Assembly (NCBI GenBank): GCA_040877415.1
Contig: JBBDNV010000090.1
Span: 41,749-105,748, forward strand
DNA from: JBBDNV01 sp040877415
Lineage (GTDB): Bacteria; Planctomycetota; Planctomycetia; Pirellulales; PALSA-1355
Direction of reading: 5' to 3'
Length of the DNA: 64,000 nt
Shown piece by piece: positions 51,830-61,170 of this stretch (its first letter is position 1; each line of letters opens with the position of its first letter). The position numbers and the translations under genes are program-made. Under the pieces are notes generated by a model. The model worked only from the letters and a program-made list of their open reading frames with translations, was not told the origin of the DNA and did not search any database.

Positions 51830-53158
51830 ATGAAACTCCGGAAAACGAGCTCGCATTCCCCTGGTGGTCCAGCCGTCCCGGGAGTGCCGATCCTGAAGCG
51901 CCGCTGGTCCACTCGACTCGGTGCGATCGCGAAGCTTGGCTTGTGGGGGGGACTGGCGTTGTGTCTGGGGCTCAATCAGCCCCCGGCCGGGCGACCGAAC
52001 ATTTCTCGACAGCCGAGGCCGGGCGAACCGCTCACCGATCGTGCCCCGTGGCAACCCCCGGACGTGAGTGGAGAAAACGGCGTCCAGTTTTGCCAGTATC
52101 TGACGAGGGCGGCCCCGAACCCGACGCCGGCGATCGACTGCAACGGCACGGACCCGTGTTGTACCCAGCGCGGCTGGAAAGCGCTTGGGCCCGCGCCAGA
52201 CTTTCAGCAATGGGCCCAGGGTGAATACGCCGGCCGGGCCCGCTTGCCGCACGTGCCGACGTATCGCTTGCGCGTCGACGACAAGTTGGAGTTCGTGTTT
52301 CGGGTGACGCGCGACGAGACGCCCGAGCCCTACGAGATGAACGTCGGCGACGAGGTAAGCGTCGAGTCGGCTACCGACGCCAATTTGCAGCGCACGCTCG
52401 TCGTGCTGCCCGACGGCACGATCACGCTGCCGCTGTTGGGCCAGGTGCGCGCCGCGAATCTGACGGTGCCCGAGTTGCGCGACGATCTCGAGGAGCGCTT
52501 CAAAAAGTATTACAAGATTCCCGCCATCACGGTGACGCCGGTGAAAGTGGACACGAAGCTGGAAGACCTGCGGTACACGGTGAGCGGCCGGTCGGGTTTC
52601 GGCGGCCAGGTGCTGGCCGGCCGTGTCACGCCCGAAGGCACGGTCCAGTTGCCGGTGGTCCAATCCGTGCCGGCGCAAGGCTTGACGCTGGACGAGTTTG
52701 CCCGCGAACTCAATCAGCGGTTCAATGAGAAGATCGAAGGCATCGAGGTGGTCCCGGTCCTCTCAGAGCGGGCCCCGCGATATGTCTACGTGTTGGGCGA
52801 AGTGCGGCAGCCCGGGCGCTACGCCTTGGAAGCCCCCACGACCGTCATGCAAGCCCTGGCCATGGCCGGCAGCTACAACGTGGGAGCCCACATCAATTCG
52901 ATCGTGATCTTCCGCCGCGCCGACGACTGGCGATTGATCGCCACGATCGTCGACCTGCGAGGCGCGATGCTGGGGAAAACCCCCTGCCCGAGCGGCGAAA
53001 TCTGGGTCAGCGACGCCGATCTGATCATCGTGCCCAAGTCGCGGATCCTGTGGACCGACGACACAATCAACCTGATCTTCACCAGGGGTCTCTACGGCGT
53101 CGTCCCCTTTAGCGCCGGCTATACGTTCTCGAATTTCAGCCAGGTGGGGGCGTTGTAA
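51830..53158 (+). CDS. Polysaccharide export protein (Wza/GumB type)
   Basis: 442 residues from the ATG at 51830. A hydrophobic segment (about 30-48, LGAIAKLGLWGGLALCLGLN) is a signal or anchor. The polysaccharide export domain (about 145-260) has YRLRVDDKLEFVF and VVLPDGTITLPLLGQVRAAN, followed by SLBB-type domains (GRVTPEGTVQLPVVQSVPAQ; YVYVLGEVRQPGRYALEAPT). This protein would form the outer-membrane export channel for an exopolysaccharide. There is no lipobox at the expected place, unlike classic Wza. It is the anchor for calling this whole region an exopolysaccharide locus. Confidence 0.9.
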   Translation: MKLRKTSSHSPGGPAVPGVPILKRRWSTRLGAIAKLGLWGGLALCLGLNQPPAGRPNISRQPRPGEPLTDRAPWQPPDVSGENGVQFCQYLTRAAPNPTPAIDCNGTDPCCTQRGWKALGPAPDFQQWAQGEYAGRARLPHVPTYRLRVDDKLEFVFRVTRDETPEPYEMNVGDEVSVESATDANLQRTLVVLPDGTITLPLLGQVRAANLTVPELRDDLEERFKKYYKIPAITVTPVKVDTKLEDLRYTVSGRSGFGGQVLAGRVTPEGTVQLPVVQSVPAQGLTLDEFARELNQRFNEKIEGIEVVPVLSERAPRYVYVLGEVRQPGRYALEAPTTVMQALAMAGSYNVGAHINSIVIFRRADDWRLIATIVDLRGAMLGKTPCPSGEIWVSDADLIIVPKSRILWTDDTINLIFTRGLYGVVPFSAGYTFSNFSQVGAL

Positions 53159-53324
53159 TCGACTCTGCGGCGCTCGGGCCGGATGGCGGGCCGATTTTCG
53201 GCGCCGCCGCTTTTCAGGCACGCTCAAGCGGTCTATCCTGGCTGCGTGTTGAAAGACGGGGTCCAGCCGCAAAAGCGCGTGCCGATCCCTCGCGAAAAAC
53301 CGCAGTATCCCGGGAGCATCCGCC

Positions 53325-54050
53325 ATGAGATTCCACCTTCGTACCAAATTGCTGGCGTGCGGACTCGTTTGCGCCGCGCTGACAGGCGCCACCCGCGCCG
53401 ACGACAAACTGCCGACCACGTTGCAGCCGGTTCCGCGCGACGGCAGGCAAATGGCGCGCCACGAAAGCTTCAACAAGCGCGTCAAGGAAGGCAAAGTCGA
53501 TTTAATCTTCATCGGCGATTCGATCACAGAGGGCTGGGAAGGCGCGGGCAAGGAAGTGTGGGCGAAATACTACGGCGGGCGAAACGCCGTCAATCTGGGC
53601 ATCGGCGGAGACGGCACGCAACACGTGCTGTGGCGCCTCGACCACGGCAACATCGACGGCATTGCGCCCAAGCTGGCCGTGCTCATGATCGGCACCAACA
53701 ACTCGAACGGCGGCGACAACACGCCCGAGGAAATCGGCGCGGGCATTACGGCAATCGTCAAAAAGCTTCGCCAGAAGCTGCCGGACACCAAGGTGCTGAT
53801 CCTGGCCGTCTTTCCGCGCAACCCAAAGCCCGACGCGCAGCGCGAAAAGAACGCCAAGGCCAGCGAAATCGCCGCCAGGCTGGCCGACGGGCAGATGATC
53901 TACTACCTCGACATCGGTCCAAAATTTCTCACCGACGACGGCACGCTTACCAAAGACATCATGCCCGACCTGTTGCACTTAAGTCCCCAGGGCTATGAAA
54001 TCTGGGCCGCGTCGATCGAACCGTCGGCGGCAAAGCTGATGGGCCAATAG
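53325..54050 (+). CDS. Secreted SGNH/GDSL hydrolase
   Basis: 241 residues. Signal peptide (MRFHLRTKLLACGLVCAALT, to about 26). SGNH fold: block I IGDSITEGW (catalytic Ser), block II NLGIGGDGT (Gly), block III MIGTNNSNG (Asn), block V DLLHLSPQGY (Asp/His pair). The set is complete. Sequence style matches the PAF-acetylhydrolase-like branch common in planctomycetes. It could deacetylate a secreted glycan or cleave lipid esters. Lying between the export protein and sugar epimerases hints at polysaccharide modification. Confidence 0.92.
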   Translation: MRFHLRTKLLACGLVCAALTGATRADDKLPTTLQPVPRDGRQMARHESFNKRVKEGKVDLIFIGDSITEGWEGAGKEVWAKYYGGRNAVNLGIGGDGTQHVLWRLDHGNIDGIAPKLAVLMIGTNNSNGGDNTPEEIGAGITAIVKKLRQKLPDTKVLILAVFPRNPKPDAQREKNAKASEIAARLADGQMIYYLDIGPKFLTDDGTLTKDIMPDLLHLSPQGYEIWAASIEPSAAKLMGQ

Positions 54051-54096
54051 TGACGTACCCGGTGCCACGGGTGGCTCGTCCAGGCGTGCCATCCGC

Positions 54097-55053
54097 TCAC
54101 TTTTGCCGTCGAAACCAAGCCACGAAATCGCGCAGGCCGTCGGCCAGCGACACCCGCGGCCGATATTCCAGCAGGCGCTCGGCCTTCGCCAGGTCGGCGC
54201 ACGTTAACGGCATGTCAGCGGCCAGCGGCGGCCGGCGCTCGATCGTGGCTTTGCGGCCCAGCGCGTCTTCGAGCATGCGCACCAGGTCGCCGATCGCCAC
54301 CGGATCGTGATGGCCCAGGTTGATTGCCTCGCCCACCGCGCCCTCGGCGTGCATCGCCGCCAACAGCCCGGCGCAGATGTCGCTGACGTGCGTAAAGTCT
54401 CGCTGGATCGTGCCGTCGCCGAACAGCACGACCGGCTTGCCCTTTTCGATCGACTCGGCGAACGCGTGCATGGCCAAATCGGGCCGAATCCGCGGGCCGT
54501 AAACGCTGAACGGCCGAAGCGATACGACCGGAACACCGTGTACCAGGTGATAGTGCTGCCCCAACAATTCCGCCGCCCGCTTGGTCACGCCATACGGGCT
54601 CAACGGCACGCCCAGCGGGGCGTCCTCCCGGAAAGGAACCGCGCTGCCCGCCCCGTAAACCGTCGACGACGAGACCAGCACAAATCGTTCCACCCGATGC
54701 GCTCGCGCGGTTTCCAGGAGCACGAGCGTGCCGCGAACGTTGGCTTCCTCGTACTCAAGCGGCATGACCATGCTGGCCCGCACCCCGGCATATCCGCCCA
54801 AATGCACGATTTGTCGCACGCCATTGCGAGCCACCAGCGATCCGACAACCGCGGGGTCGCAAAACGACTGCTCGACGATCGTGACGCGCGCGCTATCGGC
54901 AAAGGCGGCCACGTTGGCCCGCTTTCGCGCCGGGTCGTAATAGTCGTTGAAGTTGTCGAGACAGACGACGTTGGCCTGTGGGTCGCTCGCCAGGAGCCGC
55001 TCGATAAAATGGCTGCCGATAAAACCGGCGCCGCCAGTGACGAGAACTGTCAT
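54097..55053 (-). CDS. NAD-dependent sugar epimerase (UDP-glucuronate 4-epimerase-like)
   Basis: 318 residues from the ATG at 55053. Short-chain dehydrogenase fold with TVLVTGGAGFIGSHFIERLL (NAD Rossmann motif), the DNFNDYYDPARKR stretch typical of UDP-glucuronate epimerases, the catalytic Ser/Thr set SSSTVYGAG and the YxxxK motif in PYGVTKRAAELLG. RDFTHVSDI closes the substrate site. It would make a galacto- or galacturono-configured sugar nucleotide for the polysaccharide. It is followed on the same strand by no further sugar gene; the glycosyltransferase lies 64 bases upstream and may share its transcript. Confidence 0.9.
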   Translation of the reverse strand: MTVLVTGGAGFIGSHFIERLLASDPQANVVCLDNFNDYYDPARKRANVAAFADSARVTIVEQSFCDPAVVGSLVARNGVRQIVHLGGYAGVRASMVMPLEYEEANVRGTLVLLETARAHRVERFVLVSSSTVYGAGSAVPFREDAPLGVPLSPYGVTKRAAELLGQHYHLVHGVPVVSLRPFSVYGPRIRPDLAMHAFAESIEKGKPVVLFGDGTIQRDFTHVSDICAGLLAAMHAEGAVGEAINLGHHDPVAIGDLVRMLEDALGRKATIERRPPLAADMPLTCADLAKAERLLEYRPRVSLADGLRDFVAWFRRQK

Positions 55054-55117
55054 GCTTGCCTGCGAGCGAGGAACCAAGAATCGCCGAGTCGGCCGCGCGG
55101 AAACGTCGTCTGTCCTG

Positions 55118-55921
55118 CTATCTTACCACCTGCGCGGGCGTTCCCTCGCCATCCTGCCGTCTGCTTTTTGCCTTCATGCTTCCGAAAGTCAGCCAGTTCC
55201 GCGCCCCAAGCCGCAGCAGAATCCCCAGCGCTGCCAGCGCCTCGTGGGAGTTGATCTTCGAGGTTCCCCGCTGGCGATCGGCAAACGTGATCGGCGTCTC
55301 CACGATTTTCGCGCCCAGCCGCTTCAAGTGCCACAAGATCTCTTCCTGAAACGAGTAGCCCCGCGACCGGACGGCGTCGAAATCGACCTGCTCCAGCAGC
55401 GAGGCCCGATAACAGCGAAATGCCCCGCTGCAATCCCGGGCCCGAAGCCCGAGCAGGCAGCGGGCACAGGCATTGACGGTGCGGCTCATCACGTGCCGCG
55501 CAAGCGGCCAACCTTCGATCGCGCCGCCCGACACGTAGCGCGATCCGATCATTACGTCGGCCGCCGGCGTGCCGTCGGCGTGTTCCATGCCGGCCACGAG
55601 CGCCGGCAGATATCGCGGATGATGGCTGAAATCGGCGTCCATGTTCAGCACGTAGCGATAGCCGTGCTCGATGGCGTGTTTCATGCCGGCGATCGTGGCG
55701 GTTCCCAGCCCCAGCTTGCCGCCGCGGTGCAAGCACCGCACGCGCGGGTCGACCGCTGCCCGCTGGTCGCACCAACGGCCGGTTCCGTCGGGCGAATTGT
55801 CGTCGATCACCAGCACGTCGACGTCGGGCGTGGCGGCAAAGATTTCGTCCACCAGAGGTGGCAGGTTTTCGATCTCGTTGTACGTCGCCAACGTGACGAG
55901 CGTGGGCCGGTTTTCAGTCAT
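55118..55921 (-). CDS. Family 2 glycosyltransferase (polyprenol-phosphate type)
   Basis: 267 residues, GT-A fold: VTLATYNEIENLPPLVDEIF, LVIDDNSPDGTG (nucleotide sugar site), VLNMDADFSHHPRYLPALV (DXD-type metal site) and a C-terminal part with YSFQEEILWHLKR and RQRGTSKINSHEA. The layout is that of dolichol/polyprenol phosphate mannosyltransferase, without membrane helices. It would load a sugar onto a lipid carrier at the cytoplasmic face. Same strand as the epimerase downstream, divergent from the MFS gene. Confidence 0.92.
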   Translation of the reverse strand: MTENRPTLVTLATYNEIENLPPLVDEIFAATPDVDVLVIDDNSPDGTGRWCDQRAAVDPRVRCLHRGGKLGLGTATIAGMKHAIEHGYRYVLNMDADFSHHPRYLPALVAGMEHADGTPAADVMIGSRYVSGGAIEGWPLARHVMSRTVNACARCLLGLRARDCSGAFRCYRASLLEQVDFDAVRSRGYSFQEEILWHLKRLGAKIVETPITFADRQRGTSKINSHEALAALGILLRLGARNWLTFGSMKAKSRRQDGEGTPAQVVR

Positions 55922-56110
55922 GGGTGCACGTAACCGCCGGGAGATTTCGATCCGCCGCCAAGCGCCGCCCGAGCGCCGCGCTGGCCGGGCACAAGCGAAA
56001 AGGCCGAACCGCCCAGGGGCCGATCGTGTCGCGTCTATCGGCCAGGGCCGGCCGTCTTTACAATCTTAGGTTGCTCCCCTCGGCAGTTATCACCGTTTCG
56101 CCCGCCTTCC

Positions 56111-57361
56111 ATGAGCGTTTTCTCGGAAACCGCCTTCCCGCCGGCCGCCCCGCGGAATGGGCAACTTGGGCCGCGAGCCGCCGACGAGGAGCATGTCTAC
56201 GGGCCGGCGTTCTGGTGCGTCTACGTGGGCAACACGGCGTTCACTGTAGCGACCGCGTTGATGTATCGGTATGCCGATTTCGTGCTCTACCTGGGCGGCA
56301 GCGAATGGAACGTGGGGCTGATCGTCGGGGTGGGCATGGTCGGCAGCCTGGTGATGCGCCTGTTTCAGGGATTCGGAATCGACCATTTCGGCCCGCGCAG
56401 AATCTGGCTGTGGTCCAATTTCGTGCTCGTCCTCAGTCTGGCTGCGCACACGCTGGTCAGCGACGTCGGCGGCCCGGCCATTTTCGCGCTGCGCATTTTG
56501 TACGCCACCAGCATGGCCGGCGTCTACGGTTCGTCGATCACCAGCGTCTCGCGCCGTTTGCCGCTGGCGCGGATGGCCGAAGTCGTGGGAACACTGGGCA
56601 CGTCGGGATTCATCGGCATGGCTGTCGGCCCGATGCTGGGCGACTTGTTTTGCGGCCACGATCCGATTACGCGGACCGATCTGAACGCGATGTTTCTCGT
56701 GGCCGCGGGCCTGGGGATCGTTTCCTTTTTCTGCGCCGCGCTGGCCACGCGTCGCGAACCCAAGCCGACCCGCCGCCACCGCAGGCCTCCCATGCTCTGG
56801 CTCCTCTGGCGCTATCATCCCGGCAGCGTCATGATGCTGGCCGTCGTAATGGGCATCGGGCTCGTGATCCCGACCACGTTTTTGCCCACGTTCATCGAGC
56901 AGCACAACATCAAATACACGGGAACGTTTTTCCTGGTCTACGCCGGCACGGCCTTTCTGGCACGCATCAGCACGCGCCGCGTTCCGCACGTTTTCGGCGT
57001 GCGGCCGATGATCTTCATGGGGCTGGCCCTGTTGGCCGTCAGCCTGCTGTGCTACCTGCCGGTGACGACCCAATGGGGATTGGCGGTGCCGGGCTTCTTC
57101 GCCGGCATGGCCCACGCCGTGCTGTTTCCCAGCGTGACGGCGAAGGGGAGCACGTCGTTTCCGAGCCGCTACCGCGGCCTGGGCACGACCGTCATGCTGG
57201 CGATGCTCGACACCGGCATGCTGGTTGGCGCTCCTTTGGTCGGGCAACTGGTCGAGCTCAGCAAAAACGCCGGCCTGCCCCCTTACTCCACGACGTTCGT
57301 GGTGCTGTCGGTCGGCGTCGTGCTGGCCGGCGTTTTCTACGCACTCTTCGGACGCAGATAA
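56111..57361 (+). CDS. Major facilitator superfamily transporter
   Basis: 416 residues with about twelve membrane helices. Examples: VYVGNTAFTVATALMYRYA, VGLIVGVGMVGSLVMRLFQG, IWLWSNFVLVLSLAAHTLVS, MMLAVVMGIGLVIPTTFLPT, PVTTQWGLAVPGFFAGMAHA and TTFVVLSVGVVLAGVFYALF. The motif A-like loop GIDHFGPRRIWLW between helices 2 and 3 is typical. Substrate unknown; it sits inside the polysaccharide region but MFS carriers are not standard parts of it. The truncated methyltransferase lies directly downstream. Confidence 0.9.
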   Translation: MSVFSETAFPPAAPRNGQLGPRAADEEHVYGPAFWCVYVGNTAFTVATALMYRYADFVLYLGGSEWNVGLIVGVGMVGSLVMRLFQGFGIDHFGPRRIWLWSNFVLVLSLAAHTLVSDVGGPAIFALRILYATSMAGVYGSSITSVSRRLPLARMAEVVGTLGTSGFIGMAVGPMLGDLFCGHDPITRTDLNAMFLVAAGLGIVSFFCAALATRREPKPTRRHRRPPMLWLLWRYHPGSVMMLAVVMGIGLVIPTTFLPTFIEQHNIKYTGTFFLVYAGTAFLARISTRRVPHVFGVRPMIFMGLALLAVSLLCYLPVTTQWGLAVPGFFAGMAHAVLFPSVTAKGSTSFPSRYRGLGTTVMLAMLDTGMLVGAPLVGQLVELSKNAGLPPYSTTFVVLSVGVVLAGVFYALFGRR

Positions 57362-57367
57362 GAAATT

Positions 57368-57505
57368 GTGAAGGCTGAATCGGCCGCGGGCGCATACGGC
57401 AGCGACCTGGCGTACATTCGCGACGCCGGATTTGGCGGGTTTGACCAGGCCGCCGCGCGATCGTTGCTCGAATTGTTGCGGGCACGAGGCATTCGCGGGG
57501 GTCTC
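57368..57505 (+). pseudogene. Truncated SAM methyltransferase (N-terminal fragment)
   Basis: Only the first 46 or so residues are recognisable, with AYGSDLAYIRDAGFGGFDQA followed by AARSLLELLRARGIRGG. This is the start I associate with class I methyltransferases of the kind YxxDLAYIHDxGFGxF...LLxxLRRxGI, in which the next residues would be the SAM loop VVDLGCGSG. That loop is absent: the frame instead runs into the antisense of the epimerase at 57515. The gene seems to have lost its 3' part at about 57505. It begins 6 bases after the MFS stop. Confidence 0.65.
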
Positions 57506-57514
57506 GGTTGCTTG

Positions 57515-58462
57515 TTACTTGCCCGCGATGCCGCGGTAATAGTCGATCGAGCGGCGCAGCCCCTCTTCGAATCCGACTTTTGGTTCGTAGCCCAAACACG
57601 CCCGGGCCTGGGTGATATCGGCGAGGCTTTCGCGCACGTCGCCCCGCCGCGGGGCGGCATGCAGCGGCTGGATGGCGGTGCCCAGCAGCTTGTTGAGAAT
57701 GGCCAACAGCGCGAGCAGGCTCGTGCTTTGCCCGGCGGCCACGTTGAACGTTCGACCCGAGACTTTTTGGGCCGGCGCGTCGGCGGCCAGCAGGTTGCAA
57801 TCGACGACGTTGTCGACGTAGGTGAAATCGCGCGATTGGCGGCCGTCGCCGAAAATCGTGGGCTGGCGTCCCGCCAGTAGGGCCGTTATGAACAGCGGGA
57901 TGACCGCCGAGTACTGGCTGTTCGGATCCTGCCGGGGCCCGAAGACGTTGAAGTATCGCAGGCACACGGTTTCGAAACCATACGCGGCGGCAAACGCCTG
58001 GCAGTACGCCTCGCCGGCCAGTTTCGCGGCGCCGTAGGGTGAAATGGGCAGCGGCCGGTCGGTCTCCCGCTTGGGCGAACTCGGCTGGTCGCCGTAAGCG
58101 CTGCTCGAGGCGGCGTAAACGAGCCTGCGCACGCCGGCCCGTCGTGCCTGGTCCAGCACGTTGAGCGTGCCGGTGACGCAGGCCGCGTGGGTATCCAGCG
58201 GCCGTTCCAAGCTGCGCGGCACCGAGGCCAGTGCCGCCTGGTGAAAAATGCAATCGACGCCCGCTATGGCTTCGGCCACTTTCGACGGGTCGGCAACGTC
58301 GGCCTCGATAAACTCGATTCTCTCTTCCAGGTGTTTCAGGTTGCCCCGCTGACCGGTGGAAAGGTTATCCAGCACGCGCACCCGATCGCCGCGCGCGCAC
58401 AGCGCCTCGGCCACGTGCGAGCCGATGAAGCCCGCGCCGCCGGTCACCAGAAATGTGCGCAT
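57515..58462 (-). CDS. NAD-dependent sugar epimerase (UDP-GlcNAc/GlcNAcA 4-epimerase-like)
   Basis: 315 residues. Short-chain dehydrogenase fold: FLVTGGAGFIGSHVAEALCA, LDNLSTGQRGNLKHLE, HQAALASVPRSLERP, catalytic SSSAYGDQP, the YxxxK in SPYGAAKLAGEAYC and FNVFGPRQDPNSQYSAVIPL. The last block is typical of WbpP/Gne-type UDP-N-acetylhexosamine epimerases. It would supply GalNAc-type sugar nucleotides. Same strand as the CpsD-like gene upstream, with 91 bases between. Its 3' end abuts the methyltransferase fragment. Confidence 0.93.
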   Translation of the reverse strand: MRTFLVTGGAGFIGSHVAEALCARGDRVRVLDNLSTGQRGNLKHLEERIEFIEADVADPSKVAEAIAGVDCIFHQAALASVPRSLERPLDTHAACVTGTLNVLDQARRAGVRRLVYAASSSAYGDQPSSPKRETDRPLPISPYGAAKLAGEAYCQAFAAAYGFETVCLRYFNVFGPRQDPNSQYSAVIPLFITALLAGRQPTIFGDGRQSRDFTYVDNVVDCNLLAADAPAQKVSGRTFNVAAGQSTSLLALLAILNKLLGTAIQPLHAAPRRGDVRESLADITQARACLGYEPKVGFEEGLRRSIDYYRGIAGK

Positions 58463-58553
58463 CCCAAAGACCTCGTCGAAGCGGAGCCGGGCAGTTTGAG
58501 TCTGGAGTCCGCCGAATCCCGTGCGTCGATTCTAGGCCCACCGCCCGAAGGGC

Positions 58554-59363
58554 TCAATCGTTGACCACGATCGAGCCGGCGACATGGGCGCCGCAAGCCC
58601 GCAGCGAGTTGATCGCCGCGCTGGCCGAGCCGCGGCGCGTGTGAGGCCGTGAAAGCACGAAGTAAACGGCGTCGCAGCGGGCCGCCAGCCACGTGGTCTC
58701 GGGCTCCGATTGCCCGGCGAGCCCGATCAACACGGCCCGATACAGCGGCCGCAGCGCGCCCCAGCCGAAATTGGGCCGCTCGACCGTCGGCACCAGTCCG
58801 TTGCCGCGGGCCACAAAATCGATGCGCGCCGCGTTGGTCGGATGGATGATATCCATCCACTGGGCCTGGCCCAGCATGGCTTCGATCATGCCCGGCCCGG
58901 CACGCGCCACCGCTTTCGAGAGCCGCCCGAATCGCAAATCGCCGTCGACCAGCAACACGTCGCCCACCGATTGCAGCGCAAATGCCTGGGCCAGGTGGGT
59001 CATCGAAAAACAAGGCTCGACCCAGCGATCGGCACTGACAAACAACAGCACGTTGCAATAGTTCGACGCCAACTGGTCGCAAATCTCCGCCGCCATCTCC
59101 AGATAGTGCTCCGCCGGCTCGGGCGCCGTCGGCAGCGTGCAGGTTTCGAAAGGAGCCGCGGGCGGTGGTTTGACGACCGGGGCCCGAGTTTTGCCGTGCT
59201 GGCCGGCCGGGATTTCAAGCGGCGAATCACCCGGCCATGCCGCCTGGTTTTCGGCCGTCGCCCAAACCGCCTGGGGCGCCGTCGCTGCCGGCGGCGGATC
59301 GACCTGGTGCTCACGGCGCTGCCGCGATTCGAGAACCTTCAGCGCATCGAGCATGCGAGTCAT
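58554..59363 (-). CDS. CpsD/BY-kinase-like protein lacking Walker A
   Basis: 269 residues with the fold of the cytoplasmic half of bacterial tyrosine kinases (Wzc-C, CpsD), but degenerate. After the strand NVLLFVS (104-110), where GEGKST should follow, the sequence is ADRWVEPCFSM, so neither the Gly nor the Lys of Walker A is there. The Walker A' strand is kept: VLLVDGDLRFGRLS (136-149). The C-terminal Tyr cluster of active BY-kinases is missing. It is probably a pseudo-kinase acting as a regulator or partner of the Wzz-like protein (61171-62436). Directly downstream of the ExeA-like gene (21 bases). Confidence 0.75.
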   Translation of the reverse strand: MTRMLDALKVLESRQRREHQVDPPPAATAPQAVWATAENQAAWPGDSPLEIPAGQHGKTRAPVVKPPPAAPFETCTLPTAPEPAEHYLEMAAEICDQLASNYCNVLLFVSADRWVEPCFSMTHLAQAFALQSVGDVLLVDGDLRFGRLSKAVARAGPGMIEAMLGQAQWMDIIHPTNAARIDFVARGNGLVPTVERPNFGWGALRPLYRAVLIGLAGQSEPETTWLAARCDAVYFVLSRPHTRRGSASAAINSLRACGAHVAGSIVVND

Positions 59364-59384
59364 GTCGGTTTACCTGGCTAATCG

Positions 59385-60959
59385 TTAGCTGCGGCGGAGC
59401 TTGGCGAACAATTGGCGAAACTCGCCTTTTTGCCCCGCTCGACGCGCCGTCTCCGGCGACGCCGCGTCGGCCGCGTCGTCTTCGACGACAATCACGTCGC
59501 GATCGCTTGCCACGCCGGACAACTTGTCGAGCGGCTTTGGCTGCGCCGTGGCGGCGCCCGCGTCGCGCGTTGCCGAGGGTGTGGGCCGTTGGGCGGTTTG
59601 GGGCGCCTCCAACTCCTCGGGCAGCACGGGATCCGAGGCCGGCGCGAAGGCCCACGTCGTGCTTTCCCCCGGGTTTGGCGGCGGGACCTCTTCGCCGCTA
59701 CCTTGCCTGATTTTGACGTTCGGCCGGTGCGTACCTTGCGTCCACGGCCCGGTCGTGTCGATCTCGTCCAGCATGGAACCCAACTGCTGTCCTTCCCAAC
59801 TGCTGACTCGCGGCACGTCGGCAAAAATCTCCACGTCCGAGCTGTAGCGATCCACCACGACTTCTTCCTCCGCGAACCGTTCGCCGAACGGATCGCCGAA
59901 TTCCGGGAAGTCGAGTTCCACCTCGGTGCTTTCCGCGGCGGTCGATGGTTCGCTTTCGATCGTCGAAAGCTGATTGGCGATCGCGTCCAATTGTTCTTCC
60001 GGAGCGGCGACCTCGAGCGGTTTTTGCTGCCGTGCCAGCTCGGTGCCGCAAAATGGGATCGCCTTGGGCAGTTCGTCGCCGTCGTCCAATCTGCCGAATT
60101 CGACAACCTGGCCGGCAGCGTCGTTTTCCGAAGCGGGGGTCCAGGGAGGAGGAAGCTGCTGCAGATCGGCCCAGGCTTCGTCGATCGTTTCGCTGGTGAG
60201 CCGCCGATGACCGCCCAGGCTGGCGAGAATCAGCGCGTGATCGCACACCTGATTGATCAACCGGCAAATGCCGTCGGTCGCGCGATAAATGCTTCGCAGC
60301 CCCGCCTCGTCGACCAGGCGCTGGGGGTCGCCTCCGGCGGCCGCGATCTGCGCCCGCACGTAGTTGGCCGTCTCGGCCCTATCGAGCGGTTCCAGATAAC
60401 AACGCCCGGCCACCCGCTGGCTGAACGAACCGAGTTTCGGACTGGCGAAGCGTTCTTCCAGCGCGGGTCCACCGGCCAGAACAACGTGCACGCGCGGCTG
60501 TCCGTCGCGCACGAGATTCGTCAACAGCCGCACTTCGTCCAACAGCCGCCAGGGGAGCGTGTGTGCCTCGTCCACGAGCAGCAAAAGTCCCGCGTGTCCC
60601 TCGGGCTTCGGTTCGAGATAATCCATGAGCGAGAGGCGCAACTCGCCCTCGTCCATGCCGCGACAGGGCAGCCCCAATTCATACAGGATGGCCTGCAACA
60701 TCGCCTGGCACGTTTTCAGCCTGCCGCTTGTCAGCAGCACCACGGCAAATCGGTCCCGGAATTGTTCGGCCAGCAATTGGCACAACAGCGACTTTCCCGT
60801 GCCCGGCGGTCCGATGACCAGCCCCGGTCCCTCGCTGCGCTCAATCAATCGCGTCAGGGTCCGCCGGGCGTTTTCAATGGCAGCGGCTGGAAAGTAGGTC
60901 TTGGTCTGCGGCACGGAAACGAAGGGCCGGCTGTGAAACTCGAAAAATGTCTCGTACAT
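59385..60959 (-). CDS. ExeA-like AAA ATPase with an extended tail
   Basis: 524 residues. AAA/ExeA-type ATPase: the opening YETFFEFHSRPFVSVP, Walker A GPPGTGKS (50-57), Walker B LLLLVDEAH (Asp130), sensor-like PRVHVVLAGGPALEERF and the helical lid VCDHALILASLGGHRRLT. From about residue 290 the tail is acidic, Ser/Pro-rich and unrecognised. ExeA-type ATPases occur next to exopolysaccharide or secretion genes, where they help assemble export machinery. Upstream of the pseudo-kinase gene on the same strand. The real ATP-binding protein of the locus may be this one. Confidence 0.88.
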   Translation of the reverse strand: MYETFFEFHSRPFVSVPQTKTYFPAAAIENARRTLTRLIERSEGPGLVIGPPGTGKSLLCQLLAEQFRDRFAVVLLTSGRLKTCQAMLQAILYELGLPCRGMDEGELRLSLMDYLEPKPEGHAGLLLLVDEAHTLPWRLLDEVRLLTNLVRDGQPRVHVVLAGGPALEERFASPKLGSFSQRVAGRCYLEPLDRAETANYVRAQIAAAGGDPQRLVDEAGLRSIYRATDGICRLINQVCDHALILASLGGHRRLTSETIDEAWADLQQLPPPWTPASENDAAGQVVEFGRLDDGDELPKAIPFCGTELARQQKPLEVAAPEEQLDAIANQLSTIESEPSTAAESTEVELDFPEFGDPFGERFAEEEVVVDRYSSDVEIFADVPRVSSWEGQQLGSMLDEIDTTGPWTQGTHRPNVKIRQGSGEEVPPPNPGESTTWAFAPASDPVLPEELEAPQTAQRPTPSATRDAGAATAQPKPLDKLSGVASDRDVIVVEDDAADAASPETARRAGQKGEFRQLFAKLRRS

Positions 60960-61170
60960 TTTTTGTTTTCCTCAACTTCACCAGCCCGAGCGGCTTCGCA
61001 ACGTTTCGCCGATAGCGAGACTTTCTTAGGTTCGGCACCGCGCAGGCAGACTCTGCACTGCGACCAAAAGCGGCGGAAAGGTTCGCCAGAGTGTCCACGG
61101 CCAGACGGAGCGCGCGCCCGGTGCAGTCAATGCTATCGGCAGGCGGACCCGCGGGACGGCCGATCGCTCG

